Below, piece after piece: positions 33,051 to 46,084 of a stretch of DNA of 64,000 bases. The notes beneath the pieces were generated by a model that had not been told where the DNA came from, searched no databases, and saw only the letters and a list, made by a program, of their open reading frames with translations. The first letter of the stretch is position 1. Each line of letters opens with the position of its first letter. Position numbers and translations under genes: made by a program. Origin of the DNA: Vitellaria paradoxa (taxonomy: Eukaryota; Streptophyta; Magnoliopsida; Ericales; Sapotaceae); contig CM034238.1 in NCBI GenBank assembly GCA_019916065.1, forward strand, positions 40,205,375-40,269,374. Reading direction: 5' to 3'.

Positions 33051-35739
33051 AATCTCGATTTTTGCTTCTTTTACCTTTTATTTTATTATTTTATGGAATA
33101 TAAAGATAATAAATAGCTATTGGACTTATATTTAATTTTTTTAGCAAAATTGATAAGTTTTATTTTATTCAAAAATAATTTAAATAAATTTCCAATCATC
33201 ATCTTATTTATAACCAAACCCTTATCATAGGTTTTTGGATTCAAGATATCCACAAATGTCCACATAATTATTTCAATGTTTAGGAAGGTATTAAATGAGT
33301 TTCATTAAATTCACTTAATCATAAAAATATAATTATATAACTTGCTAGGTTGACAAAACAATGCCAAAAATAAATCAAATTCATTTAAGAAAGACCAAAT
33401 GAGAAAAAAACAAGTCCATTGTTTCTTTTGGGCATTTTATCAAATACTAGCATTTTAGTTTGAATAAGTCATCCAACTATCCATGATGAAACTGATTATC
33501 TAAGTCAATTATCATCAATATTAGAGTGTCAAATAATACATAATATCTAGTTTAAAATAATTTCATATCAATAGAAATTATTAACATGATAATAACTAAC
33601 AAAAGGAAATTGGAAATTTAAATAAATCTTTAAACATAATATTCAAAACAAATCCAAACAAGCATTAATTAAAGCTAAGTAGAATAGCAGCTTGAAAGAA
33701 AATTCATATAAAATAGAGCAGGACTCCAATATCTATAAACTTTATATCTGTAGAAACTAGACTTCAAGACCTACAACTTTCATGTTTTACACTTTTTAAA
33801 ATTCTAAGGTCTAAATGTACAAAAACAGCTTTGAATTCAGTTTGTTCAGAAAATATAATTTTACACGTGCTCAGTATTTTGGGCATAACTTTTGACTCAC
33901 AAATCGGATTGATGCAATTCTTTTTGGGTTGAAAAGAAAACTGAAAGGGCTACAACTTTTATGTTTTAGCCAAAGCCTAATTCCACCGTTTTAGGGGTCA
34001 AAAGCACATAAGAATTTACAAATAGAAAGCTGTCAGCATACTGAGTTACTTCAGTCAAAATTTTTGGCTTCCCTACCCCCAATATACGGGTATTTATTTT
34101 TATCACAATCAAGTTTCATACTTCAAACCAGAAAATGCATCAAATATATTTTAGGAGATTCATCATCCTACCTCAATGAAGATATTAATGACCAAGTCTG
34201 AGAAGGAAAAATAAGTTAGCTTTGAACACCACCCAAATTGGAAAATTCCAAGCCTTTCTTCTTCCTCCAAGCAACACCAAATCTTCAGCCTCACTAATTA
34301 ATAATTTATTATTATTTCTCTCTTATTTTCTTCTCTTTGAAGACACACAATTTATAGGGAGTGTAGAGAAAATTATCGGCGGAGAAAAAAATCAACTAAG
34401 GTAAGATCATGCCTATACAATTGGTAGCATGATCCAAGAATCATGTTTACTTTTTGACTATCTAACCATATCATTTAAGAAAGGCATTGGGGAAGATGTA
34501 AGGAGGTGGCATGATCTGGGAATCAAGCTAATCTTTTGACAAATTTAAACAATCATGCTAGCTTTTTGACAATTTAACCAAATGCTTTAAATCATGCTAG
34601 CTTTCAAACAAAATGCTTTAAATCTTGTTTGCTAAATAATTTGAAAAAGATGCTTTAAGGTCATCAATGTGGGTCTTCTCTTTGTCCAATTAGTCAAATA
34701 ATTTTGAAAGATGGTGAGAGTGTATGGAAGATGGAAATGAAGTTGTCGGGAAATAATTTAGAGCAACTATTCATGAGTCAATTCATTGAGTGATAAAGTG
34801 AGTTGAAGTGAGTTGAGGTGAGTCAAAGAAAAGGGTTGGCCCATGGGTTAATGGTCTTGGTTTGAACCAAATAAGTAATTGGGCTAAGAAGTGTTTGGAT
34901 AAAAATTTTAGAAATTCTACATTAAACTCTCACATAGGGTGAATTTTAATCCGAAAATTTTTCCAACTAATTTTTTTTTATTCCAAAAATTTTCAAATGA
35001 TTAATTTTCTAGATTTTTACTATAATAAATATCACTATCACACTTAAATAATTTAATTAAGGAAAAAAAATTCAGGTTCTTACATTATCAGTCAATTTAG
35101 AAGTCGACTGGCCCCTCTGACGGTAAAAGCCTTTATGTTTTTACGAGATTGATATCTCGTCAAAAGTAGGCAATAAGAAGATGCTGAAAATGAGCAATTT
35201 GCCGTTGATTTTAATGTAATGTATTTAGGTGAAAAAGAATAACACACTAGTGGATCTATTGATAAATAATAATGATGTATAAATAAAATAATATTTGCAA
35301 ATGATAATCACTCTTATAGGTGCCAACCTAGTTGAAATGTATAGGACGTGAAGTGATGTACCTATTTATTACTCTATCATTTGTTTTTTTTTATAATTTT
35401 GCATTTGTAAATTGTAATTTTAAATTTAATGTTAATTATGTAATTGCTTGTTATTTAATAAATTTTAATTTTTGTCAAGAATTATTTTAATGTGTTTGGT
35501 TGAGTTTTATTTTATATTTTATTTGCTTTAAAAAAATTAAAAAATATTTAAAAAATAGGCTGGGTCAATTGAAACAGGTCAGGGGCGGGGATTGGTGACC
35601 TTGGCCCAACCTAACCCGACTCGAAAATGTGGAGGGACAGATGGGGGGAGTCGGTCACGGGTCGAGTCGAGCCCGACTAAGCCTCGGGTCAAGGGGCTAG
35701 TCGGGCCTAACTCGACCTATTCACACCACTAATTCTGGT

Positions 35740-36885
35740 AAATTGTGCTTTTATTTTTTATTCGATTTAAAAAAATAAATAGTGCTTGTTGTCTCTTTAT
35801 ATGGAATGGTCATTTGTTAAGTGGCTATGGCTACTCATATATCTGTTTTTTCCGTGGTACGCTTGTTTAGGTGCATTTTAACTTGTTTACCTTTCTCATA
35901 CCTACCCTTATCCTAAAAGTCATATCGGTTACTTTCAGAACTTTTAGACTTTGCCATTGATAGATTCTATTTTTAGTAAGTAGATCGAGCAAATTCTTGG
36001 GAGAGGTGGACGCCAAAGGTTAGGCCCTTGTGAGTTGTGATTTTCACTGTAGAAATATGCCGTCAAAAGAATTTGCTCTCTTGTTTAATTTTAGATGCAA
36101 TCATGCAAATGAGGAGATAAGTGATGAATTGGAGAAGCAGGAATTTCAATTTTGGATATGGGTATTGAGAACTAAAAATCAAGAAACTACCTGGTTTAAT
36201 TAGTGTAGTAGTTTTTGATGATTCTAACCTCAATCAGAGAAGAGTACAAGAAAGGAAAGCTTTGCATAATAAGGCATGATTTGGGCTTTGAATTGACACT
36301 CCTGGCATGTCAGTTCCAGCTTTCTAATGTAGCTGACTATAGTTGCATGCCAATTGAAAGGATACAATTCAGTAAAATGGCTGCAGGTTAAGCTCTCTCA
36401 ATACCTTTGTATGTTGTAATTACAATCTGTTTATTTTGTCTTTAACTTCAGGTAGGCTTTATTGCATTGTGGAAATTTATTAGCTATGAAGGGCAATGAG
36501 CCATTATTAATCTTATGACTTAACAGCTTTTAATGTTATGAAATCCAGTTAGGGTTTTCACTTCAGCCATGCTAATTTAATTTTTAACACAGATTAGGAA
36601 CTAGAAATAAAAATGTTTTTTAGTTATTGACTTCCTTCTTATGAATATAGACATCAAGCATCTAGGGAAAGGGGAAAAAAAGGGAAAATCAAAATAAAAA
36701 AAAACTTCTGAGAATAGTGAACTTCGTCTGCAGAAAAACCTATGGAGTATTGTGGCCTAGCAAGATGGTAATACGAACTTGGATTGTTCCATTTCATGAA
36801 TACGTAATTATTGGTTGATTCATTGTTCTTCGTATTACATGCTTAATATGGTTTGTTTATTGTTGTTGTAATTCCAAACTCTTAG
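35740..36885. other. No gene recognised between hAT and CNNM fragment (unit 2)
   Basis: Copy of 5950-7095; nothing further seen. Confidence 0.5.
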
Positions 36886-39364
36886 GTAAAGGATTTATTG
36901 ACCAACCATCTAGAAGACGAAGTACTAGTAAAGAATGTCACTGTTCATAAAATTCCAAGATATCTTTTTGCCCCCATCATTTTTTTTATTTTTATCAGAA
37001 GATAGTGTCTAAAGATTCAAAGACATTAAACATTCTACGTAGTATTGTAACTTGAATATTAATATGTTCTTAGAATGATTACAAATTCAAGCACTTGAAC
37101 TCTGGTTTTCTTTTTTACTTTTGTTGTATTGTTGTTGTTTATTCACATGTTCTTTAGGCATAAAATTACCAATTTGTTTCTTGTTTAAGTTGATGCCCAC
37201 TGCCTGACTGCAGCTATATATTACTGCTTCTGAAAATGTGATAGCAGTAGATTTTGTTTGCTTTGCTAGTTCTTGTAAAAAATCAGAATTGTTAGTTTGA
37301 AATGAGTGTAGGTCAGGAAACTACCTGACTGCAGCTATTATTTAGTTCTGACAGGGTTATATTGGCAACTATTATGTGCTAGTTCTTGTCCAACAGAAAT
37401 AACTGTTAGTTTGATATGCTTGCAGGTCAAGAAAATGACAAAATTTTCTTATGCTCTTTTATTCCTCTCTCTCTTTTCTCTGACATGCTGCCCCTATCAT
37501 TACTGTTACACAAGATAACTGTGAAAGAATTAAGAGAAACGAAAAGAGCTATAAATCCAGTGTTTTATCTGCAACAAATAGAAGGTTTATATGCAATGAA
37601 AAGAGTGATAAATCTTTAATTTGTGGCATTGGTGTTGCTTGTGAACTGGAGTGATCTCATGATATATTTTTATTTTTAATTTTTTCCTTGCTTCTGTATC
37701 TATGTCCAAAGGATGCTTTAAGATGCAAACAAAATGCAATGTGTGAGGTTCTGGTAAATTATTGATGGTGATTGTATCATCTCTGGCCACTTGTTATTTC
37801 TGAAATACAATAGGAAAATCTCTGATGCACTAGTATGACTTGTAGACTCGTTTTATTTGTTTTTATGTCCCAAGGGTTCCAGAAACTCTGCCACTATATG
37901 ACATCTTGAATGAGTTTCAAAAAGGTCATAGTCACTTGGTTGTCATTGTAAGATACTACAGCAAGCTGGTGGAACAGCCTGCTGACAAGAGCCCTGCTGA
38001 TGGTAAGCTCCATTTCATACTTTTAAACTTTAGCAATGTTTGGGGGAATTGGATTAGTTATCCATGGGCTCCACCTTGTCAGGTGTGTTTGACTGCTCAA
38101 AATAATTCAGGCATAAAGTCTAGAGTGGACTATTTATCTCTCGAAACAGGGGATATACAATACCATTGGGCTATGTTTGTTTTGAGGGATTGGATGATGA
38201 GATATAAGTAATACCATAGGATAATATATGAGATTAGATATAATATGAGATTAAACTTTTACGTGGAATTATTTTTTTAGTGTTTGGTTAGTGAGATATA
38301 AAGTGGGACAAAGATGTGATTTGACATGAAGTGTGACAAGAAATAATTTTGAACTTTTACATTTTGGCGAGAAACAAACCAGATGTGGGGTATAAGTAAT
38401 ACCATATCCCCCATAGTATTACTTATCCCTTATTTTGGGAGATATGAAATCCAATGCGGCGTTGTAATACTACAAGCAAACACAAAACTAAAATCAACTT
38501 AGTCAAAAATGATAGATTGCTTATCCAATCCCCCCAATTTTATCCCTGCAAACAAACATTGTCTTAAGGGAGATATTGTATGTTCTTGTGTGTAGATTAG
38601 TTTCCTAACTACCAATATTCAAATATCTTATTTTTCACCAACTAAACACTAGAGAAAGTAATCACATAAAAAATTAATAACATGTTGTATTTAATCCCGT
38701 AATATTACTTATCCCAATTATCCTATTCCCTAATCAAGCTTAGCCTTTATGTATAATGAGTTAAAATCTCTCTCTCTCTCTCTCTCTCTCTCGCTCACAA
38801 CAATGGATGTGAAGGTAGATATTGATGGTGAAAAGCCCCCTCAAGAGAAGGTTTTAAAGACTAAAAGATCACTCCAGAAATGAAAGAGTTTCCCCAACAG
38901 CGCAAATAATTCTTACAGGGGCACCTCTAAGAGCAAGAAGTGGACAAAGGACATGTACTCGGACGTTCTGCAGATAGACGGAAGACCACTTCCCAAGCTT
39001 CCTAAAGAAGAGGAAGCTATTGGCATAATAACAATGGAAGATGTCATTGAAGAGCTTTTACAGGTAATAAATTCAACAACTCTCGGCAGTTCCATTATTA
39101 TATATACGTATGGGGTGTTTGATTCAGCAAACTCCATAAAAATAAAATTACAAAAAGTTACTAATTTCTTTCAATTAAATTTTATTATATATAAATTTTA
39201 TATCATATTTTGTATTTATATATATATATATATATTTTGGCTATCCAAACGCCCATATTCGTATTTTGCTATTTTTGGTTAATTGTTGGGTATGCTGACA
39301 TCAACCTTCCACCCTGCAGGAGGAGATCTTTGATGAGACGGATCACCATTTTGAGGATTTGTAA
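36886..39364 (+). pseudogene. CNNM/DUF21-family gene, 3' fragment, damaged (unit 2)
   Basis: Exon-like blocks at 36886-36959, 37875-38002, 38794-39063 and 39320-39364 repeat those of unit 1. All of its lesions are present: AT at the first donor, CG acceptor, extra G near 38805, and TGA at 38881-38883. The CT microsatellite before the third block is two bases longer, and the last intron differs in its TA run. Shared lesions show the gene was already dead before units 1 and 2 separated, or that one copy overwrote the other. Confidence 0.85.
38034..38561. mobile_element. MITE-like element in CNNM intron (unit 2)
   Basis: Copy of 8244-8771 at the same site. Confidence 0.55.
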
Positions 39365-39626
39365 TGATGGGTTCTGTTTGAAACCACTTGTAAAAAAGAA
39401 AAAAAAATAATGATGAAAAATTTGTTGTGTTTGCTTTGAGAGTTGGGCTATTCCGTAGCGAAGAGGAGTTCTGTGAGTCGGTTCTCAGTGGAGATATATG
39501 TAAACGAATTTGTCAAATTAAGTTCCGGAAGTGGGGTGTCAGGTGTGTTGTGGTATTTGAGTTTAGTACTTCCTCTGTGAGTCTTCCCGAATTGGAGGTA
39601 ATTTGGGGCTCATATATTAATTTTTA

Positions 39627-41080
39627 GTGTTAATTATAAAAATATCTATCAAACTATTTTTTTTTATATCGTTCTCAAACTATTAAACGCATCTATTTCA
39701 TCCTCAAACTATCTAATTTCATTCTATTTGGTCCAAACACTAATTCAATCCGTTAACTTTAACGGATTCAAACCAAATAGAATGAAATTAGATAGTTTAA
39801 GAATATAATAGGGGTGAGTTTGGTTTGCAAACAAACTCTAAAAATTTCTATAAATCTCTGTTAACTTTATATCACATCAATTTTTTTCTCTCATTGCACG
39901 CATTACGAACTCTTAATTTATCTCACTTTATCTCACTCCAAACTCACCGTAAGTACGTTGGATAGTTTGGGGATGAAATAAAAAAAAAAGGAGAATAGTT
40001 TGAGGGATATTTTCATAAAAAACTTTTTCTTTTATAAATATTTTTTTAATTTTAATACTTTATTCATTTTTTTGAATCATAACTTTGATAATAATTTATT
40101 ATTAAAATAATTTATTTTATTAGATTATAATTATGTTTTAATAAAAAATAATTACATATTAAAATAACTTATTTTAGTAAAATTAAAATTAAGGATAATT
40201 ACATATTAAAATAATTTATTTAATAAATTAATATTACTATTAAAATAATATTTTATTATTGAAATAATTAAATTAAAATTTTTTAATAAGTAATAATTAC
40301 CTCTAAAAATTATTTTTTTACTAAAATATTTTTATTACATTGAATTAATTTTAATAAATAAAATAATAATTTATTATTCACTTATGTTATTTGTTAATCT
40401 ACTTTATTAAAGTTAATTATTATTAAAAAATAATATATAATATTAAATTAATTAGTTTAAATATATTTTATTAAATTTAGTTAAATTTATAAAAAATTAA
40501 TAAAATTAAATATTTTATTAACATAAAATTAGTTATCGTAAACAAAATTATTCCACCAGACATTTTTTATTTTATTTTGGAGAAAAAATAATAAACAAAA
40601 TTTTGATTGAAGATAAATGAAAAAAATCATAAATGTTAATTGTCCTTAATTTTAATTTTACTAAAATAAGTTATTTTAATATGTAATTATTTTTTATTAA
40701 AATATAATTATAATCTAATAAAATAAATCATTTTAATAATAAATTATTATCAAAGTTATGATTCAAAAAAATGAATAAAGTATTAAAATTAAAAAAATAT
40801 TTATAAAAGAAAGAGTTTTTTTATGAAAATATTCCTCAAACTATCCCTCTTTTTTTTATTTCATCCCCAAACTATCCAACGTACTTATTATATCCTTAAA
40901 CTATTCAATTTCGTTTTATTTGGTCCGAATCCGTTAAAGTTAACGGATGTAGTTAGTATTTGGACCAAATATAACGAAATTAGACAGTTTGAGGATGAAA
41001 TAGATGCGTTTAATAGTTTGAGAACGATATAAAAAAAAAAAAAAGAGGGATAGTTTGAAGGATATTTTCATAATTAACTC
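39627..41080. mobile_element. Mutator-like foldback element (unit 2)
   Basis: Copy of 9834-11291 with the same taattttta duplication (39618-39626 and 41081-41089). Its first 130 bp differs from unit 1 at roughly one base in ten, much more than the CNNM fragment beside it. Confidence 0.8.
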
Positions 41081-41089
41081 TAATTTTTA

Positions 41090-41504
41090 TTATGAATGTT
41101 TTCAAACCTCGCATAGGAGAGATGAGAAGCCACCAAAGGTCTCCACCATTATGGAGTGATTTTAAAGGGAACCTCTGTGCGTGTAAGAGATTCCAACGTC
41201 GATGGCACAGTTGTTGAAGTTGTTTGTGGTCTTAATTAGCTCTTCTGCTAAGAAGCTGCAGATGGTATCGCATTTTCCACTGCAAGAAAGAAACAAGAAG
41301 CTCCTCTAGTAACAATCCTCCATTTCTTAAGAAGCACAATGATCTTTCTTCTCCTTCTTATTCTATGATGATAGTGAACTCTTCTCTTTGGGTTTCACTT
41401 CTTTGATTAGTCTTTTTTCCAATATTTTGCTCCCTCTTCACCACATGTGTTACTCTGTCCCATCAAGAAACCTTCTTTGCTTGCACACCTGGCCGTGTTT
41501 ATAA
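41090..41504. other. No gene recognised; flank of half A (unit 2)
   Basis: Copy of 11301-11747 without the 32-bp extra segment. Confidence 0.5.
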
Positions 41505-41513
41505 TTTACAGAA

Positions 41514-42006
41514 GAGCAATGCTACGATTACACCCATTCATTTACACCCTCATTTACACCCAGTCAAAACGACGTCGTTTTGGCCTTAAAAAAAAAAAAA
41601 AGGAGGACGGAAGAAGCTGAAAGGGTTCGCCGGAGCTCTTCTGTCGGCACGAATCTGAGTTCGCCGGAGCTCTCCGATCAGCATGGCGGTGGAGTGGTGG
41701 AGGAGAGAGAGTACGCAGTCGGCGAGAGAGAGGGGTTGGGTTGGGGGAAGGAGAGGGGTCGATTTACTTGGGCTGTGAACGATTTGAGTTTCGGCGAACT
41801 CCCGCCATAAGAGTGAGTTCCGGCGAACTCAGATTCGTGCCGACAAGGGAGCTCCGACGAACTCAGATACGTACCGACAGAGGAGCTCCGACAAACCCTT
41901 TCAACTTCTTCCGTCCGTTTTTTTTTTTTTTTAAGGCCAAAACGACGTCGTTTTGGCTGGGTGTAAATGAGGGTGTAAATGAATGGGTGTAATCATAGCA
42001 TTGCTC
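41514..42006. mobile_element. Pack-MULE-like element with GC-rich cargo (unit 2)
   Basis: Copy of 11757-12244, flanked by tttacagaa (41505-41513 and 42007-42015). The right inverted repeat is complete here (both gggtgtaaatga repeats present), so this is the better-preserved copy. ORFs across the cargo shift between units and are not supported as genes. Confidence 0.75.
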
Positions 42007-42015
42007 TTTACAGAA

Positions 42016-42851
42016 CAACATTATACAAAGCAAAAGGGTTGACTACTTATTGGAAAGCTAAAACCTATCAAATATACCAGGGAGAGGGGAAAAAAAAGGA
42101 AAAAAGTGATGTAACATAGCTCTTCTGCTTATAATATATCAATAACTTTTTTTTTTTTTTTGGGTATTATATAATATATCAATAACTTATTGAGTAAGTT
42201 TGGAATTTATATACACAACTTAGGAGTCTCAGAAGACTAATGCTCTGTCATGGTTTGCTCTACAATCTCTGAAATTCATGCACGAGCACTTGAAACTGAA
42301 AGCATATGTCTAATGCCTCCTTGATTGACGCTGCACATCAAGGCTTGACTACATTGTTGCGCTTCTGATGCTCTTGATTTTCTGGTAGCTTTTTTTTGTC
42401 TCATATGACTCTTTTTTTTATCAAAATTTAATTTATCTTTAAAAGTTATAACTTTTAAACGTGTTAATTACATTTGACAAAAAAAATCGAAAAATTCTAA
42501 CCTCTTTGAGTAAAAGCCATCCACTTGGATAAAAAAGTAATCAAAATTTTAATTTTTTTTCCACCAATTATCCAAATGAATGTGATTTTTTCTTTTCTTT
42601 TTTGACAAATGCGATTAACAAGCTTAAAAGTTAAAATTTAAAAAAAACTTAAATTTTAATAATAGAAAGTCATATAAGATGAAGGGAAAAAAAAAAAAAA
42701 AAACTTAACCAAAAAAGCTTAGCTTAGCTTTTTTGAATCCCAACAAAGCCAAGGCTCAAATCCATTTGTTTTTTTCCACTCCCTAGAATTCAGCAGGAAC
42801 GTAGGAGAGCTAAGAGCTTTACCTCTTTGTTGTGCTACTCTCTCTCTCTCT

Positions 42852-42890
<39 letters not shown>

Positions 42891-43282
42891 AGAGACTACA
42901 TTTTCTTAGCACTTGAGAGCTCTCAAATACACACATTCGGGAATTTCTTAGCAAATGGGAAATTTGGAGTCGGGACTCTTTCCCATTCTATACGTGGTGC
43001 ATGGCAACCACCCTTCATCTTCCCCCAGTGAGTGCAATTTCTTGCAGCCTTCTTACCTGAAGACTTTTCATACATCTGACAATGATAATTAATTTGGTTG
43101 GTTGTCTAGTTTGAAGCCATTTTCCACCTAATTACCAAAGAAAAAAAGGAACATTTTTCACCTCCTCATTTATGTATTCCTCCTACTTTATAGTTATGCT
43201 TATGAGGATTAAAAGCTTCAACCTATTAACAGACGTATAAAAAGACCATATAAAAACAGAAGATTAAATGATAGATAAATGA
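42016..43282. other. 3' flank of gene A2, with CT microsatellite
   Basis: Matches 12254-13526 closely, with a CT microsatellite at about 42838-42891. No gene recognised. Confidence 0.6.
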
Positions 43283-44356
43283 CTATGGGTGACGTAATAT
43301 TGAGGGGGAGGCGGACTTCTGTATGAGCCTGACTTCCTTCGCCACGTCGATCATTTCTGGCCTAGATTCTCTGTCTCGTTCAACACACCTCAGGGCAAGT
43401 GCTGCCAAAGCTTGTAATTGCTGCTCTTGCTCAATTGCTCCTCCTTCCAGAATTCTGGGATCCACAACTTCATTAAATTGACCATTGTCTAAGTAGTCTT
43501 TGACGTAGTTATTCAAAAGCTTATCAGAATCGCCACGTTGTCCGTCCACAGCTCTTTTTCCAGTCAAAAGTTCAAGAAGAATCATTCCAAAACCAAAAAC
43601 ATCAGACTTTTGGTTGAGAAATCCCGTTTCTATATACTCGGGGTCGATGTACCCAAAAGTCCCAACTATTGTATCTTCCACCAGCGTTTCGCCTGGAGGC
43701 ATTGCTATAGAAAGTGAGAAATCCATCAATTTGGTGACACCAAATTTGTCGATGAATATGTCTGATGATATCAAGTCCCTGTGGATGATGGGTGATGGAA
43801 ACGCAGTGTGCAAGTAAACAACAACATTAGCAATGTCATACGCTATCTTTAGCCGACTCCTCCAAGTTAATGGTTCATCAATATCCATGTTGCCTCCTCT
43901 TTCGAACAAACAACTTGAAAGTTGAATACTTTCTGCATATTCACACACCAAAGCTGGATATTCAAGGCCTATACAGCAGCCTAAAATCTTTACAACATTC
44001 CTGTGACTGCTCATTAGGGTCATGATCGCTAGGTCGCGGATAACTTCTAACTTCCGGGAAAAAGATTTCTTAATGAAAATTGGGCGATTCTCTAAATAAC
44101 CCTTATAAATTTTAAAGGAGCGTGTAACAATGAGGACTCGATCAGAGCTAAATCCCTCCGTTGCTAGATGGAGCTCTTCAACGGAGAATCTACGTATGGG
44201 AGTATTATATCTTCCATTAGAAAAACCAATAAGCTCCTCCAATAAAAGGCTTCCATTTTCCAGGAATGTCTGTCCTTCATCCAAAGATTCTGCAGACACA
44301 TTGATGTTGTTGTTCTTGTTCAAGATTGAAGATAAAATTCCTCTTCCACGCATCAT
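43283..44356 (-). CDS. ZED1/RKS1-like pseudokinase A2, short form
   Basis: A 357-codon single-exon gene, the shortest N-lobe of the four: after the beta-3 lysine K96 (IFIKK) only SFSRKLEVIRD follows, where B copies carry about 10 more residues and A1 has an unrelated segment. HRD is present (192-194), but the following catalytic-loop lysine is isoleucine (HRDLISSD), and DFG is DFS (212-214). The activation segment ends GTFGYIDPEY (232-241), the most canonical of the set, and helix F keeps SDVFGFG. No 27-bp duplication. The third residue is Arg where the others have Cys. Role inferred from family: pseudokinase adaptor for a ZAR1-type NLR, cytosolic or at the plasma membrane. The frame is intact and shows no decay. 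Confidence 0.88.
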   Translation of the reverse strand: MMRGRGILSSILNKNNNINVSAESLDEGQTFLENGSLLLEELIGFSNGRYNTPIRRFSVEELHLATEGFSSDRVLIVTRSFKIYKGYLENRPIFIKKSFSRKLEVIRDLAIMTLMSSHRNVVKILGCCIGLEYPALVCEYAESIQLSSCLFERGGNMDIDEPLTWRSRLKIAYDIANVVVYLHTAFPSPIIHRDLISSDIFIDKFGVTKLMDFSLSIAMPPGETLVEDTIVGTFGYIDPEYIETGFLNQKSDVFGFGMILLELLTGKRAVDGQRGDSDKLLNNYVKDYLDNGQFNEVVDPRILEGGAIEQEQQLQALAALALRCVERDRESRPEMIDVAKEVRLIQKSASPSILRHP

Positions 44357-45523
44357 TTGAGCTTAGTCGTACCCACCTGCCAAGCAAATCACTCACAAAA
44401 CTGCATAGCAAAGAGGGCATATTTGCTTTAGAATCAGAATCAAAAGCTTATATTCACAAATAACTAGAAATTTACCACAAAAATAGCTGTCATTAATCCA
44501 AATATAATAGCAATAGCTGTAAAAAGAATTCAAGTTGAAGTTCAAAGATAACAATTCGGATAACTTTTTTCTTATCTGGATTGAAGAACAAAATCTAAAC
44601 CAAGGCACGAACATTCACTCGAAACTCAGTTTGCCCCCTCAGTGTTTCATACATAGGCAAGGAGTACAGTCAAAACTACTCCAACTAATTAAGGGGCCAT
44701 TTATCTTCTCGAAACGGAAGAGAAAAGATTCACAATGAAACTCATAAATAAAAGAAAAAAAAATATGGAATCTCCCTTTTCTTTGCTACGCGACTGCATA
44801 GAATCTGGGAATGAAAATCATATTCTTTGTTTTGCAACTATGTAGAATCTGGGAATGAAAATTTGATGTTTTTGTGCACTCCCTAAAATTAAGCCGCGTC
44901 TGGAAGTTCAAACTGACCTTCAGATGCAATTCTAAACTAGAAAATAAGAGACAAATTTAAATGATTTGACAATTTGCCAACATACATGAACAGAGATATT
45001 CTGTATTTTACTCGGTGTTAAATGTATCTACCCAGCTAAAACCCTAAATCTAACTTCCAGAAATTTCCACTCAAAATTCCCTTATCATACCCTTTGAAAA
45101 ATTTCAGTCCACTGCAATCTGCTCACTTGGCTCCAGAATGATAAATATGAGCCACCCACAAAACAAAACCCAACTCCACTTGTTGAGACTACACTAACTT
45201 ATCCCTTCTCACTCTACACTCTCTCTCTAAGCCTCTCTCTCTCTCTCCCCCCCCCCCCCAATTTTTCTATTCACTCGCCTCCTAGAAATAAAATTTTTAC
45301 CCAATCGTAGTTAGGTTTGGAGCATTGACATCACTTGTGCCTTCCACAAATGAAAATCATTGGAAAATAAAATAAATTGATCAATTTGTTTTTGTTGAAT
45401 TAAAACAAAAAATAAGAAATGAATATATATTTCTAAAAAAAAAAAAAATTATTTGCCATGTGATTGAGCCTAAAACAAAAAAAAGTTATAAGTAATTTCA
45501 TTTTCGGTTCACATCTTATTTTC
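44357..45523 (-). other. Upstream region of gene A2
   Basis: Same layout as 14640-15818: candidate splice site at the ATG, repeated gaatctgggaatgaaaa, then CT and poly-C runs (about 45230-45260). No defined promoter. Confidence 0.5.
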
Positions 45524-45980
45524 CTAAACAAATTCATACTTTAAACATGTAGCGTTATGGATGGTCAAGATTGCATCTGATAAACCATTAAATACAACCA
45601 TAAGCCTGCAAATTAATACACCAGAACTGGAAATCGGAACCCTTGGAAGAGGACCATAGATGTCCTCAAATTCAGAAAGCCCTAATGCCTCATAAGCTAC
45701 AGAACCATCGATAAAATTACAAGCTACATGCAGAGAGTCAAAATTGTTAGTCGCCCTAATTACACCCAGCAATAGAATATCAGATGGAAGAGTTCTCACT
45801 TCTGAAATAATGGCAACAATACATACATGTACATATGTATGTATATATATATATTGATCGCAGAGAGAGAGAGAGAGGGAGAAAGGAACTTACAAGCAAA
45901 AGAGAGTAATCTTTTCGCCTTTTCCGGTGAACTAGCCGGATTAGAGGACGTGAATATTTGAGGTGACCCTCACATCCCAA
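45524..45980 (-). pseudogene. Conserved ORF fragment upstream of A2, family unknown
   Basis: Most diverged copy of the unknown fragment: reads TLPSDILLLGVIRATNNFDS onward. Relative to A1 it lacks two codons after TL and one in GDHV (now GSV), both in frame. The gtaagt donor and ttatttcag acceptor survive. Downstream it keeps the FNGLSDAILTIHN end found in A1. Confidence 0.4.
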
Positions 45981-46084
45981 CCTAATTATTTTTCTTGCCT
46001 CTCAACGTTGACGTCGTCGTTGACCCCTCTCGGGTTTACGCAACCCTTCACGTTATCAAATTTATTTGAATTTGATCATATTTA

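Larger units (their letters stand above)
31407..35084 (+). mobile_element. LTR insertion, probably a solo LTR (unit 2)
   Basis: Same insertion as 1617-5294, with the same ttatc duplication (31402-31406 and 35085-35089). I noticed no differences between the two copies in the lines compared, so it was copied with its unit and not inserted twice. Confidence 0.8.
29488..35152 (+). pseudogene. hAT transposase pseudogene, copy 2
   Basis: The frame opens with MDPRDVHFFDLEGGDSISFP (29488), then is disrupted. A BED zinc-finger-like segment follows near 29663-29770, reading HKVKCNIC, with a Trp codon turned to TAG just before it. The C-terminal dimerisation domain is as in copy 1, with the same two stops (31230-31232 and 31302-31304) and the same LTR. 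The final stop is at 35150-35152. Dead. Confidence 0.85.
28736..35731 (+). mobile_element. hAT transposon copy 2, complete ends, LTR inside
   Basis: Starts at tagtgataaaatggg after attctagt (28728-28735) and ends at cacta before attctggt (35732-35739), a near-perfect 8-bp duplication. Both ends carry GC-rich subterminal arrays (gggtcgggtcgg, cccgaccc and the like). Without the nested LTR it is about 3.3 kb, a typical size for a hAT with one transposase gene. It spans the unit 1/unit 2 junction. Confidence 0.85.
41450..46080. repeat. Inner duplication, half A of unit 2
   Basis: This is the counterpart of 11690-16535 and carries gene A2. The distal part of half A seen in unit 1 (16535-17345, including the hAT remnant) is absent here and replaced by sequence unique to unit 2. 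Confidence 0.85.
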